Assembly (NCBI GenBank): GCA_031835245.1
Contig: JAVKOQ010000522.1
Coordinates: 1 to 30,440, forward strand
Direction: 5' to 3'
Source of the DNA: Balamuthia mandrillaris
Taxonomy: Eukaryota > Discosea > Longamoebia > Balamuthiidae
Length of the DNA stretch: 30,440 nt
Shown: positions 8,984 to 19,224 of the stretch, in pieces
How the letters are laid out: each line of letters opens with the position of its first letter
Numbering within the stretch: the first letter of the stretch is position 1
Notes under the pieces: model-generated
Seen by the model: only the letters and a program-made list of their open reading frames with translations
Database searches by the model: none
Told to the model about the DNA's origin: nothing
Translations under genes and position numbers: made by a program

Positions 8984-9387
8984 TCATTTTTTTTTTTTGG
9001 AAAAAAACGTGGTACCACCAGCAGGCATACCATCTAAACTTTGTTCTCCTTGCCCTACGGCATCGAGTTCGAGTCCCATGTAGCCTCGATAATCTCCACC
9101 TCCCCCGCTGCCACCGCCGCCATCCGATGAAGCAGCAGCACCACCGCTGCTGCTGCTTCTCCCAGAGCCGTTCGTCGATGACCACATCGACACACACACA
9201 CACAATCTTCTGCTCTTTTTTTTTTCCCTTCCTTCTCTACTTTTTTGTGTGCTACTTTTTTGTGTAGCAGGCCCCTCCCTGCAATGCTGCTGCAATTGAT
9301 CAGCAATTGCCAAATATTTCTGCACACTGGTCGACAAAATTTTGCTTCGAAGATGTCTTACCGATCAACTGCTGAAGGGCTGCACAT
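8984..9387 (-). CDS. Small two-exon protein, unknown function
   Basis: Predicted 122 residues. Exon 1 is 9362-9387 (starting MCSPSAVD) and exon 2 is 8984-9326. The intron is only 35 nt, with GTAAGA donor and CAG acceptor, and splicing gives a continuous frame. The N-terminus is a short helix (VQKYLAIADQLQQHC), followed by a basic segment, a Ser/Gly/Ala-rich linker and a C-terminal LELDAVGQGEQSLDGMPAGG. No family is recognised. The ending in a poly-Lys run comes from an A-rich tract and may be inexact. Lies between the BTB-SPRY gene and the CX9C gene on the same strand. Confidence 0.45.
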
Positions 9388-9648
9388 GAGCAGAGGAACA
9401 AGACTTGCAAGTCTGTTCCAGGTGCATGAAGGGCTGTGGAACGCTGGCCAGCGCCACAAAGACGTTTATCTTGTGCATTCCCTTCTCTCATCACGGAATT
9501 GTTCTTTCCCCAGAGCTTTATTTTTTTGTTTTTGTGTTGGAAGCAAAACAACATAGATAAACAATAAGGAGAGTTCAACTACCATAAGTCTATTTTAAAA
9601 CAGAAAATCAACCCCAAAGACCCCGAGGGGTGGTAGCATTGCTCTGCC
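9388..9648. other. Intergenic, upstream flank of the small two-exon gene
   Basis: About 260 bp between two minus-strand genes. Open frames seen on either strand look like chance. No clear promoter motif. Confidence 0.4.
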
Positions 9649-9969
9649 TCACTCAGCCCCTCCTGGAGGGAGATAAGGGGAGTATTTGGACATGCACCTT
9701 TTGTACACGGTGTTAGCCTCGTAGCATCGTCTTGCCTCGACACTGTCCTTCCGTCCGGGGAACGCGGAGAGTGCGCAGGCCGACTCGTACATTTCGGTTT
9801 CTTGCGGGCACAGCATGTACCCAAGACATTTGTCCTCTTCCTCTACCTCCGATTTACATTTCTCCCTTTGCTGGTGGTTCTGCTCCAAGCAGCTTTCTTT
9901 CTCAGCCCGAGCTTGCAGGCACTGAGCCCATGCCACATCAAACATTGCTTTTGGCTCCATCACTGACAT
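9649..9969 (-). CDS. Multi-CX9C (CHCH-like) protein, probably of the mitochondrial intermembrane space
   Basis: A 106-residue intronless frame. Eight cysteines fall at 17, 27, 38, 48, 54, 65, 82 and 92, giving C-x9-C pairs 17/27, 38/48 and 82/92 plus a C-x10-C pair 54/65. Pairs of CX9C in short helical proteins mark the coiled-coil-helix family, which is imported and oxidised by the Mia40 pathway in the intermembrane space and often helps assemble respiratory complexes. Helical sequence and the absence of a presequence agree with this. It is longer than a simple twin-CX9C protein, so two CHCH units may be present. The individual family is not recognised. Confidence 0.7.
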   Translation of the reverse strand: MSVMEPKAMFDVAWAQCLQARAEKESCLEQNHQQREKCKSEVEEEDKCLGYMLCPQETEMYESACALSAFPGRKDSVEARRCYEANTVYKRCMSKYSPYLPPGGAE

Positions 9970-10217
9970 TGTTGATGCTCGCTGGTGTGGTCCTTTGTGT
10001 TTTTTTGTTTTGTTTTTGTTCGGTTTTTGTTTATTTTTTGTTTATTTTTTGTGAATTTATTTCGTCGAAATTTCATAAACCGGGAAATTAAATACCATAT
10101 GCGTCATTTCCATGGCAACGACAGGAAATTTGAGCGAAAACTAACGGTTATTGTCATGGAATTTGTGTAGACAGTAGCATTCGTCATTCATTCTCGTGTG
10201 TTTTGTTGAACTAGTTC
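9970..10217. other. Intergenic region between the Tm-1-like gene and the CX9C gene
   Basis: About 250 bp of AT-rich sequence, with T-rich runs near 10000-10060. It forms the 3' flank of one minus-strand gene and the promoter of the next. No further feature seen. Confidence 0.4.
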
Positions 10218-10397
10218 TTAAGCAAAGGAAAGAGCTTTGAAGGCTCTCAACTGGTTGGTAATGGCTTGTTCGGTAGGGAGTCGTTCCACGGAGGAAGCGC
10301 CATAGAATCCATGCACACCATTCGTGCGGCGTAGCACGTACTCTGCATCTTCGGGCATCGAAATGGGACCTTTTTCGATAGAAAAGCAAGAGATGAG

Positions 10398-10437
<40 letters not shown>

Positions 10438-13400
10438 GGAGAGAGAAGAGAGAAATAGCAATGTCACCTCCGTGACACAGCACAATGACAAAAGGATTCA
10501 CTTCTTTGGCGGCATCACATATTTCTGTAAAATCACACAATGAGTGAAACCGGAAAAGTGGTGGGGTAAAGACGACTAAAAGTTCCAAAGAGAGTACCTT
10601 GTGTCAACCTCACGCTTTCGTCAAGGGTAAGCGCAGTGGATGCGCCGATGGAGCCTTTGGTGGTCAACCCCATATGGGCCACGATAATATCGGCTCCAGC
10701 TTCGGCCATCATTCTAGCATCTTCAGGGTTAAAAGCATAAGGTGTTGTGACGAGACCCAGTTGACGAGCTTTGCGAATCATCTCCACCTCTTGTTTGAAA
10801 GTGATGCCAGTTTCTTCCAAGTTTTGCCTTTACAGTAACCGAGTTTACATGTAAGAATGAAATGTAGAGAAATGGATGATGCTAAGAGGAAAGGAAACGA
10901 GGGAGCAAGTATGCGGAGAAAATAGGAAAGCAGAAGAATGAGAAGGAGGAAAGGAATATACCTAAAAGTTCCATCGATGAGACCTACAGTAGGAAAGTTT
11001 TGAACACCAGCAAATCCCCTTTTCTTGATCTGAACAACAATTAGGGAGGAGAGAAAAAATTGAAAGAGAGATGAACCTTGCGCAAGAAACGATCCATATC
11101 CCGGAATGGATCTGTTCCACAAACTCCAGCAAGAACAGGAACATCCTTCACCACAGTTAAGATCTGTTATCACAAAAATATAAAATATTAACTACTGATC
11201 GCAGCAAAAGCAATATCTTCACGTTAAAAACTTTCCTCAGAAGCCATCTCCATGACTATCTTGTTGGCATCTTTGTAGGGCATCAGACCAGAGAGAGAGC
11301 TTCTTCCACCCATTCTGAAACGCCCAGAATTATAGATAATGATCATATCTGCTCCTCCCGCCTCTACAATGAAAGTAAACAACTTCAGTCAAAAACGAGA
11401 AACAGCAAAGGAACGGCAAGATCAAAATAACGACATGCAGCACCTTCAAACTTGGCGGAGATGCCGGTACCCGCTCCTGCGCCGATGATAGGTTTACGCT
11501 TGATGATACATTCATTCCAAAGTCTTTTGAGCGTCCTTCCTCGCAGCGAATCGTCCCCTTCAAGTCCAGGCGGCAACGACAGTGAAGGCGAAGGAACAAG
11601 AGTAGGACTAACCAATGCTTTGCTCTCAGGAGTGCTGTACTCCTATTTCCACAGTAAATAAGAACATAAGGAACGAACAAGAAGCAAGCAAAAAGTACTC
11701 ATCTAAACAAAGCACTCAAGAGACAGGTATGAAAACAAAAATGTTGACTGAGGAAATGAAATACCTTTAGTTTCTCACTGTTTTTGTTGCCTTCAATGAG
11801 TTGGAGGAGAAGCTCCACTGCATGGGTAGAGAACTGCTCGTCGTTAATGTTGCAGTCCACTTCATGGATCGGAATGTTTGCAGAAGAATCAGAGAGATTC
11901 TCTTTGAGTGAACTAAAGAGGGCTTCGTCAGCCTCTCTGTCGCAGAAACGTTCACCATCTCCATCCAAAATGGAAATGCCTTTCTTTGGAAGCAAGAAAG
12001 CGACTGGTCCTTTTGCTGCTTTGGCTTTCTCTGCAAGTATCTTACCCAAAGTCACATTCTCTTCTTTGTTTGTTCTCATGAGCGTTACCGCTGAATTCCA
12101 TTCGTAAAAACAGCGACTTTCATCCGTTCTATAAAGCAATATAGAAAAAGAATGGACATAAGACAGAGAAATAGAGAGCAGAAGGGTGGACTAATACCTG
12201 TACTTCTCAGGAACCGTGGCAAAGGGGCCAAAGTTTACCATGTCAAGGCAACCAGGAGCGATGAGGTGAGGGATGGCAAGCTGTTTTTTTAGTGTTGAGG
12301 TGAGAAATCTTCATGAAGACGGAGCAATGTATAGGGACATACCTGGCCTGGCCGGCTTAGTCTCTCAGGACCAGCGCTCATCACACCACCACACAATTCG
12401 TCTGCCCACTCCGTTGTTGTGATATCCTATGAAAGCGTGTCAATGTACAAAAAATAGAGCCAACTGTTAAGAAAAGGAGGAGAGCGAGAGAAAGAGAGAA
12501 AGAGAAGAGAAGAGCAAACCAAGACGCCAGCCACATCACAGCCAACAGAGTCAAGAATGGATTCCATGGCTTTCCCACCCGTGCCCACCGAGTGAAACAC
12601 AAGCACCTCATAGCCGTACTTCTCTTCTAACAGCTGTTGAGCGTTGCGTACGCATGTCGTTGTGTTTCCAAACATGGAAGCCACTATGACGGGCTTAGAA
12701 GGAACATTCCTGTCTGTTTGTCTCGCCAACGTTTCGTTCACCATTCCCACCACCATAGCAGCTTTAGAAGCAAATTGTAATGTCAGTCATAGATGTTATA
12801 AAGGCAACAGGAGAGAATTGTAATGTTACCCGTGGCAGAGAGTTGGACACGAAGGATGCGGTTCAAGCCAGCTACATCAACGATGGATGGCACCATTATG
12901 ATATTGCTACCCTGAACATACGAAGACACATCACCGCTGGCCAATGTTGACAGACAAACTGTTCATTGGGTTAGCCTCCATTTTTCTCCTTCACTCCTTC
13001 TCTGTGGCTCTTCTCTGCTGTTCACTCCACCCTACGCGCTATAACAAACCAACAAGCACTACCACCACAACAACCACTACGAACCTTTGACAACGTTGAA
13101 AGGTAACGCTCTCATCGCAGCACAAACGACAGAGCTTCCACCAGAACCACCACAGCCGACGATGGCATGAAAGGGTCTCTGCCGGTAGAGCTGGAGAACA
13201 AAAGCGGCCGCGCCCTCCGCCATCACCGTCATGGCCTTCCCTCTGTCGCGATCGCTGCGAAGCAGTGTCAGGTCCTCTCCAACCGCTTTTGCCAACTGAA
13301 CAAGAAACAAATCAGAAGGCAGGGAAGAAAAAGAAGGACAAGAAGTAGCAGAAGAAGAAAGGAAGGGAGGAAAAAAAACCTCAGAGGCTTCATGAGAGAC

Positions 13401-13568
13401 AGGAAAGAGCGAAGTGGAGCCCATGGCCCCACAGTTGATGGCAATGACCTCCCACGAGGGCGCCAGCGCCAGCAGCTTGTCCCTCAAGAAGGAGTGCTCC
13501 TCCGCTTTTGTGTCCAAGGTGCCCAACAGCACCACCAGCGCTCTACCTCCGCGTGCTTGCTCCTCCAT
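10218..13568 (-). CDS. Tm-1-like protein: UPF0261 ATP-binding domain fused to a PEP-hydrolase-like TIM barrel
   Basis: Fourteen exons: 13380-13568, 13085-13295, 12830-12958, 12520-12761, 12343-12426, 12198-12280, 11765-12128, 11444-11642, 11236-11363, 11077-11163, 10962-11029, 10598-10827, 10468-10524 and 10218-10369. They join in frame to 740 residues, close to the length of tomato Tm-1. The N-terminal half is the UPF0261/Tm-1 domain ([61 protein letters not shown]). The C-terminal half has TIM-barrel signatures ([69 protein letters not shown]). In plants this architecture blocks tobamovirus replication; the ancestral biochemical role is unclear. Junctions are GT-AG except the one after exon 9, which reads GAG then GAAAGT. 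The ATG at 13568 is preferred, as the frame upstream lacks domain features. Confidence 0.88.
10401..10433. repeat. (GA)n array in the last intron of the Tm-1-like gene
   Basis: Pure AG dinucleotides on the + strand, hence CT on the sense strand of the gene, within intron 10370-10467. Confidence 0.9.
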
Positions 13569-14028
13569 TCTTCTCTCCAGCGATGAAACGCAGAATTGTG
13601 GCGAAACTTTCAACTTTTTGGAATATCCGCCAACATAAAAAAATATTTCAAATAGTTGGTTCCCGTTGGCATGTTCGCCAGAAAAATAAACGCCACACCA
13701 AACCCTATTTTTAGTCGACGGAACCGAAAAATCCACCTCAAGGAGATTAAGGTAGGGTGCAACGGGCCGCGTAGCGCTGGAGCATCGACGCAAACCCCAA
13801 AACGGGGCATCAGATGCCCATACATGCAATATTAAACAAAAAAGCTTGCCTCCTTCCGAAAGGACGCGACCTGAGGTCCTTCATTCATCCGTGTTATCTC
13901 CGCGTTGCTCTGTTCTGTGCTTCTTCCTTCTTCTTCGGTCTTTTGGTGGTTGTTTTTTTTTTAAAAAAAAAATAATAACCCCACCGTAACTCACATATAC
14001 GCACACTCATACTCACACAGCGACAAGA
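13569..14028. promoter_or_regulatory. Divergent intergenic region, Tm-1-like (-) and SulP (+)
   Basis: 460 bp between two start codons pointing outward, so it must hold both promoters and 5' leaders. A T8/A10 palindromic run sits near 13957-13975. No convincing TATA box. An open frame continues upstream of the Tm-1 start to 13829 but shows no domain and is taken as leader. Confidence 0.55.
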
Positions 14029-14612
14029 ATGACAGAGGAAAGCAAGGGTTTCCTCACCAAGTTACGCAAAGAAGAGGAGGAAGAGGAGGAGGATGCTCGT
14101 CATGACGGCGGTGGCAGCAGCAGCTCTGGGAGCGAAGAGGTGGCCATCGAGATGGACGAGCGCTTCTCCATCGAGGAGGGGGACGTCCAGCGGCGTCGAC
14201 GCGCGTCCAAGCTGGCGGAAGCGCAGATCTACGATGGCGAATTCGAGTGGCCCAAAGAGTCGGTCTCCTCCCACATGCGCCAGTGGCTGGACTCTGAGAA
14301 GGACTCTCTCTTGATGTACGCTGCCGAGGTCAAACATGACCTCGCCACCAAAGAAGGCGCTCTCGACATTCTCAAAGTAACTCTTTCACTCTTCTTTGCT
14401 CTTCTTCCTCACACATGAAAGTGACTCCTTTAACAACAACAAATAAATAGAAAGTGAAGTCGAACTGGAGGAGCGGAATCACCGTGGGCTTGGTTAACCT
14501 TCCACTCTCCATCTCCTTGGCCATCGCAGCATCCAGTGTGCCGACGGCCGGCGTCGTCACCGCCATTTGGGCTGGCCTCTTTGCTGCTCTCTTTGGTGGG
14601 TGTCAGGTACTC

Positions 14613-14661
<49 letters not shown>

Positions 14662-16002
14662 CTCTCTGCTTCTCTGCTTGTCTCGCTCTCATTACCTTTC
14701 TTATCTTTGTTGGCTGTTAACTTGTGTCCTTCTGTGATGACAGTTTAACATAGTGGGTCCAACGGGAGCTCTGTCGGGTATACTTGCACAGAGTGTAGCT
14801 CAATACGGTCCTGATTCGCTCTCATTCCTCGCCATCTACGCCGGCCTCATCACCCTCCTCGTTTTCATTCTACGATGGGAGCGCTATGTCTTGTTGGTTC
14901 CATCCAGGTACTATTATTCCTTGTTTAGTTTTTGACTGAACTGACTGTTTTTGCTTCTCCTTCTGAACGTTTCCATTCATAGTGTGATGGAAGGCTTCAC
15001 CCTGGGTGTTGCCTTCATCATCGCTCTCAACCAGCTGAACTTTGCCTTGGGCATACCTCCACTGGAACGCCACGAGTCCGTCATCGAGAACGTGGTCGAG
15101 AACTTCAAACACATTTCCCAAGCGGACGTTCTCTCCATCCTGACTTTCCTGCTAGTCTTTGGCTGCCTCTATGCCCTCATGTGGAAGTGGTCCAAGATCC
15201 CATGGGTTATCATCATGTGCGTCTTCGGCATCGCCCTCAGCCTCATCCTTGAGAAAGCGGACATTGGTTTCAAATATCAGACACTCAAGTCGCGCTACGG
15301 CAACCTCAACATGAGCCTCGTGGACTTTCCTGCCTTTGACAAGTCCTACCTCTCCATCGGCTTCATCAGCAACGCATTTTCGGTGGCCTTTGTGGCCATC
15401 TTGGAGACTCTCATCTCTGCCAAGATCGCGGATGGCATGACTCACACCACCTTCAATCAGAGGAGAGAGGTTTTTAGTCTGGGCATTGCCAACGTGATCT
15501 GTGGTGCGGTGGGTGGCATCCCTGCCACAGCTGCTCTTGCCCGAACGGCGTTGAACATCAAGACGGGAGCTACCTCGCGCATCTCTGCTGTGCTTAACAC
15601 CATCACCGTGCTCATTCTCGCTCTCGCCCTTCTTTGGGTCTTCAAGGTAACTAACACTTTGTCATCTGCAAAATTCTTTGTTTTCATTTCAAATGCAAGA
15701 CTAATGCTTGGCATGCTGCTGTTTTTAAGTATTTGCCTTTGCCATTTGTAGCGGCCATCATTGTGTTGGTAGCAGTAAGAATGGTGGGATGGGACACGTT
15801 GTTGCGCTTTGCCAAGGTCGACTTTTGGTTGTTTGCCAGGACGTTGATGGTGGCCGTTATCTGCTTGTTCTTCGACCCTACCAGCGGCATCGTTGTCGGC
15901 ATGATCTTGTCTCTGCTTCTCAATGCCGATAGACTGGCCCATGTACACAGCGAGGTAGTCATGAAGACTAAAGACAGCAGTAGCGTGGAAGTACGTTTCT
16001 CT

Positions 16003-16066
<64 letters not shown>

Positions 16067-16742
16067 CTCTCATTCTTAAACGATCAAATGTACTTCAAAA
16101 AGGTGGTACCGGACTTGGACATACATCATAAAAAGCACTCCTCTTTCTTAGATTCAAGTTCTGTTCCTCGTGTTGAGAGACACCACCAGGCCGTTGTGTA
16201 CAGATTCTCTGGCTTTCTTACTTACATCAATGCCTTTGTACGTTTCACTTTTCGCTCACTCTCTCTCTCTCTCTCTCTCTCTCTTGCTTTTTGCTTATTC
16301 TTTGTCTTATAGGACCATAAAGCACGACTGGAAAGTTTCCTTGCTGACTACGATGTGGTCATTCTGTCCTTCCGCTATTTGTATTACTTGGACGTGGATG
16401 GCGTTGACGCCATTACCGATCTTATCGAAAGCAACAGTAAAGAGGAATTCGGCGCTAAAATATTGATATCTGGTGTAAACAGATCCGTTTATCCGTTGTT
16501 AGCCGCCACCAAATGGTTCCAAGATAAGAAAACGAAAGGCGAAGTATTTAAGGTTTGTCCTTTCATTTTTCATTTCTCTTCTCACTCTCATTCTCTCTTT
16601 TCTCATCATCTGGATGCTAATGATTTGTATTTTTTCTATTCATCAGACGTACACAGAAGCATTGAATAGCGTTGAGGAAAGCAGTGAAGAGGGTAGCGAA
16701 ATGCGACGCAGTCCTTCCAACCTGTTCGTCAGCAACCTATAG
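14029..16742 (+). CDS. SulP/SLC26-family anion transporter with C-terminal STAS domain
   Basis: Eight exons: 14029-14376, 14451-14606, 14744-14907, 14983-15646, 15730-15990, 16103-16237, 16313-16552 and 16647-16742, all GT-AG, joining in frame to 687 residues. Residues 1-100 are a cytosolic, acidic, Ser-rich tail. The membrane domain opens with GITVGLVNLPLSISLAIAAS, the family's first signature helix, then NIVGPTGALSGI and PATAALARTALNIKTGA; the last is the conserved segment before the late helices. The STAS domain (about 555-665) has VVYRFSGFLTYINA, VVILSFRYLYYLDVDGVDAI and AKILISGVN. SulP proteins move sulfate or other anions such as bicarbonate or oxalate across membranes; the substrate cannot be told here. 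Three introns carry CT arrays. Confidence 0.92.
14619..14658 (+). repeat. (CT)n array in a SulP gene intron
   Basis: About 20 CT units within intron 14607-14743, CT on the sense strand. Confidence 0.9.
16001..16067 (+). repeat. Imperfect (CT)n with TTTCTC interruptions in a SulP gene intron
   Basis: Lies in intron 15991-16102. Runs of CTCTCTCT alternate with CTTT, an imperfect higher-order repeat. Confidence 0.9.
16257..16284 (+). repeat. (CT)n array in a SulP gene intron
   Basis: Lies in intron 16238-16312, just upstream of the acceptor. Confidence 0.9.
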
Positions 16743-16891
16743 AACAAAAACCTCAATCTCTCTCATCTTCTCCTGTTCTCCAATTTTTGCCGTGTGTATT
16801 ACACCACGTTTGTATAAAGTGGAATAGATGTTGTTGCTCTTCTCCATGCAAGAGAATACCGATTCCTCTCTTAAGGGTTTAAATCGATCAT

Positions 16892-16932
<41 letters not shown>

Positions 16933-17136
16933 AAGAGAGAGTAGAGGGACAAGGAAAGAGTGAGAGAGAAGAGAAACTAAAGAGATGAAGAGCTGATGGT
17001 AAGCAGAATAGAGAGGCGGGAAGAGAAGAAAGAAAAAAACAGAAGGAAGAATTCTTGAATGGTGGTAATTGTCGTAAAATAAATAAATAAGCAAAAAAAC
17101 ATGTGATGCATGCCATGAAAGTAGGTGGAAGGGGAA
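16743..17136. other. Convergent intergenic region, SulP (+) and metalloprotease (-)
   Basis: About 390 bp forming the 3' flanks of both genes. A (GA)n array occupies 16893-16929, followed by purine-rich sequence on the + strand. AATAAATAAATAAG occurs near 17079, on the + strand. No gene seen. Confidence 0.5.
16893..16929. repeat. (GA)n array, intergenic
   Basis: Pure GA run on the + strand, the one long dinucleotide array in the window that is not inside a predicted intron. Confidence 0.9.
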
Positions 17137-18652
17137 TTAGAAGAACAGAGGCGCAGAGCGAATGGCGGAAGAATCTTCACCCATGGAGGTGGCGGCTTCG
17201 TTCAGCGGTTGATTTTCTTCCTCCAAGCGAGAGCGGGAGAGGCTAGAAAGCAAGCAAGCACTTCGTTGCCGATTACGGAAGGTGTAGCGGCACATCTGAG
17301 AAATGGCAGTGGAAGGGAAGCCCGTGGCGCGACTGTTAACAGAAGCAGCCATAATGTTGCTGCTGTGCCGCGCTCCAAAGTTGTGGCCGATTTCATGAGC
17401 AGGAATGACCCAACGGGCGTTGCCACCGAGGTAACCACCGATGCCACATCCTCTGGTGGAGTAAAGGCAAATGGCGCCGTAGTAAGCTCTGCCAGCAACA
17501 CCGCTGCGATCGGGCAGACAACCGGAGAGCAAGTGCCACAGTCCGATGGACCTGTCCGATTGTCTTGTCCTCCACGAGCAGAACGGGCTGAGCCTGGATT
17601 GAACGGAGGAAGGGCAAGAGGCTGTGTTGAAACCCAAGGAGGAGGCACGCGAGTTGATGCGGAGGGACTTGAGGACGGGCTTCGTCCTGACGGCACGGTA
17701 GTAGTGGCTTTGCATGGTGTTGAAGATGAAGGAGATGGTATTGCGGGCTCCATTGGTGCCTCCGGCCTTCCTCACGTACTGGTTGTCCGTGGCAATTCCC
17801 ATCTGCAGATAGCTGTTGCGTCGAGGAGGGCAGCTCGAAGTAGGATCCATGACGTCCGCAAAGGAGGTGGCGGAAACGTCCTCTTCGCCACCTGCATGTC
17901 GTTCATCGTCATCAGGAGTTCCACAGCGAGTGTCTTCTCTTTCTGCTGCATCCAAGTCATCCAGGTTGGGAGCGGCCTGGTTGATGATGTTGGCAAGTTC
18001 TTCCGTGCTTTCCTTAAAGACCACCATGTTGTTGCCAAGCATGTCGTGCACGTCCTCCTCGCTAGCCCTTTTCGACAGAGTCGGATGAAGGTAAGTCGGC
18101 TCTACTACATAGCTCTCTCCGCTCTCCTCGTTCCAAATGGTCATGTGGAAGATGCCTTTGCTGTAATCCACAACCACAGCTGAGACTCCGGCCTTCTCTA
18201 CGCCGTCGATGGTGGCCTCTCCGAGATAGGCTGTGCTCTCCGGGGTGTAACGCTCCACAAGATCGTCTTCCTCGTAGATAGAAACCTCCGCGTCAGGAGC
18301 AAAGAGTTCGGCGTTTTGATGAAGAACGGCGGCGAACTCGCGCGACAGAGCTTTGAACGAGAGGCTCATCGAGTGTTCGCTGGCGAAGGTCGCGTTGTTG
18401 GCTGTCCTTGTAGTGATGCCTCTCTCTTTGTTGCGATGAAGCTGGAAAGAAATGGAGCTCAAGAATTCCCGCTGCTCGGGAAGCTCATTAGAACGAGCTT
18501 CAAAAAGAAAGTCAGTCAGAGGACAATAGGCAGACAAGCCAGTGAAGAGGGCAAAACAAACCATAAATGTCCGCGTAGTCTAGACTGAGGGAGAGCCCCA
18601 GGAAGCAGAGAAAGCATGCCAAAGCAAGCAATGACTTGTGCTGTTGTACCAT
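17137..18652 (-). CDS. Secreted ADAM-like (reprolysin, M12B-type) zinc metalloprotease
   Basis: Two exons, 18562-18652 and 17137-18497, joined across a 64-nt GT-AG intron to 483 residues. Exon 1 supplies a classic signal peptide (KSLLALACFLCFLGLSLSLD). Residues about 31-250 resemble a propeptide, with an acidic segment at its end. The catalytic domain starts near 255 (YLQMGIATDNQYV, then GTNGARNTISFIFNTMQSHY). The zinc site is HEIGHNFGARH at 398-408: three His ligands and the catalytic Glu. It is followed after only three residues by IMAA, a plausible Met-turn; classical ADAMs have a longer Cys-containing loop there. No disintegrin, EGF or transmembrane segment follows, so a soluble secreted enzyme is inferred, perhaps for feeding or matrix degradation. 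Confidence 0.82.
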
Positions 18653-18728
18653 TGTGTATAGCATGTAATGTTTGTTTGTTGCTTTCGTTGTTGGTGAGAA
18701 GGAAAGAAACAAAGGCAAACTTGTTGCC

Positions 18729-18736
18729 TTTTTATA
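18729..18736 (-). promoter_or_regulatory. TATA-box-like element of the metalloprotease gene
   Basis: The minus strand reads TATAAAAA (in CGCATATAAAAAGGC), 77 nt upstream of the metalloprotease ATG at 18652. Position and sequence suit a TATA box with a short leader. Confidence 0.55.
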
Positions 18737-19224
18737 TGCGTAGAAGCCTTAATTGTGGATCCAATTTTGAAAAGCTTGTCGTGTACAAAGAAGGTCACAA
18801 CACCCGTGAATTCTCCTCCACATGATAGGCGAGAGCCAATCGCATCATTCGGTCACCCCGATTCTGGTCGTCTTATAACGAATACAAGGCCCAGCAAAGC
18901 AGTCTTTACATGCACCAATTCAACGGTGAAGAGTTGTATATGATCCCTTCCCCATCCTCTCCTCTATCCGTTATCTTTCAATTTTGAAAAGCAACCAATC
19001 CTACAATTAAAATTCACCACACAGACTTACGGGAAGAAAAGTATGACACAAAACGTACCAAACGGTTCCGATTTTGTCTTGGATGGTGTTTGTTCGTTGG
19101 TTTCCTGCGATGGACATCTTTGACAAGGACTATCACGCTTGCCCTTTTCTTTCTGTTTTCACTCCCGTTCTTTTTGGTTGGTTTTAGAAACGTTTCAATA
19201 TGTTTAGCGTGCGGCCTCAAGCAA
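18737..19224. other. Intergenic region between CoiA/R3H gene and metalloprotease gene
   Basis: About 490 bp. It contains the far upstream region of the metalloprotease promoter and the 3' flank of the next minus-strand gene. The + strand carries a T-rich tract ending in TTTTAG at about 19186, ahead of a small Cys-rich frame (19200-19352) that overlaps the neighbouring gene's last exon in antisense. Confidence 0.4.

Noticed and set aside
9050-9090. tRNA B-box-like GAGTTCGAGTCCC
   Set aside because: No A-box or cloverleaf can be drawn around it, and it lies in the coding part of the small two-exon gene.
13569-13829. Upstream in-frame extension of the Tm-1-like first exon
   Set aside because: The family's conserved start lies just after the ATG at 13568, and the extension shows no presequence or domain.
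17125-18183. 352-residue + strand frame across the metalloprotease gene
   Set aside because: Antisense to a gene with signal peptide and HEXXH zinc site; the + frame has no recognisable domain.
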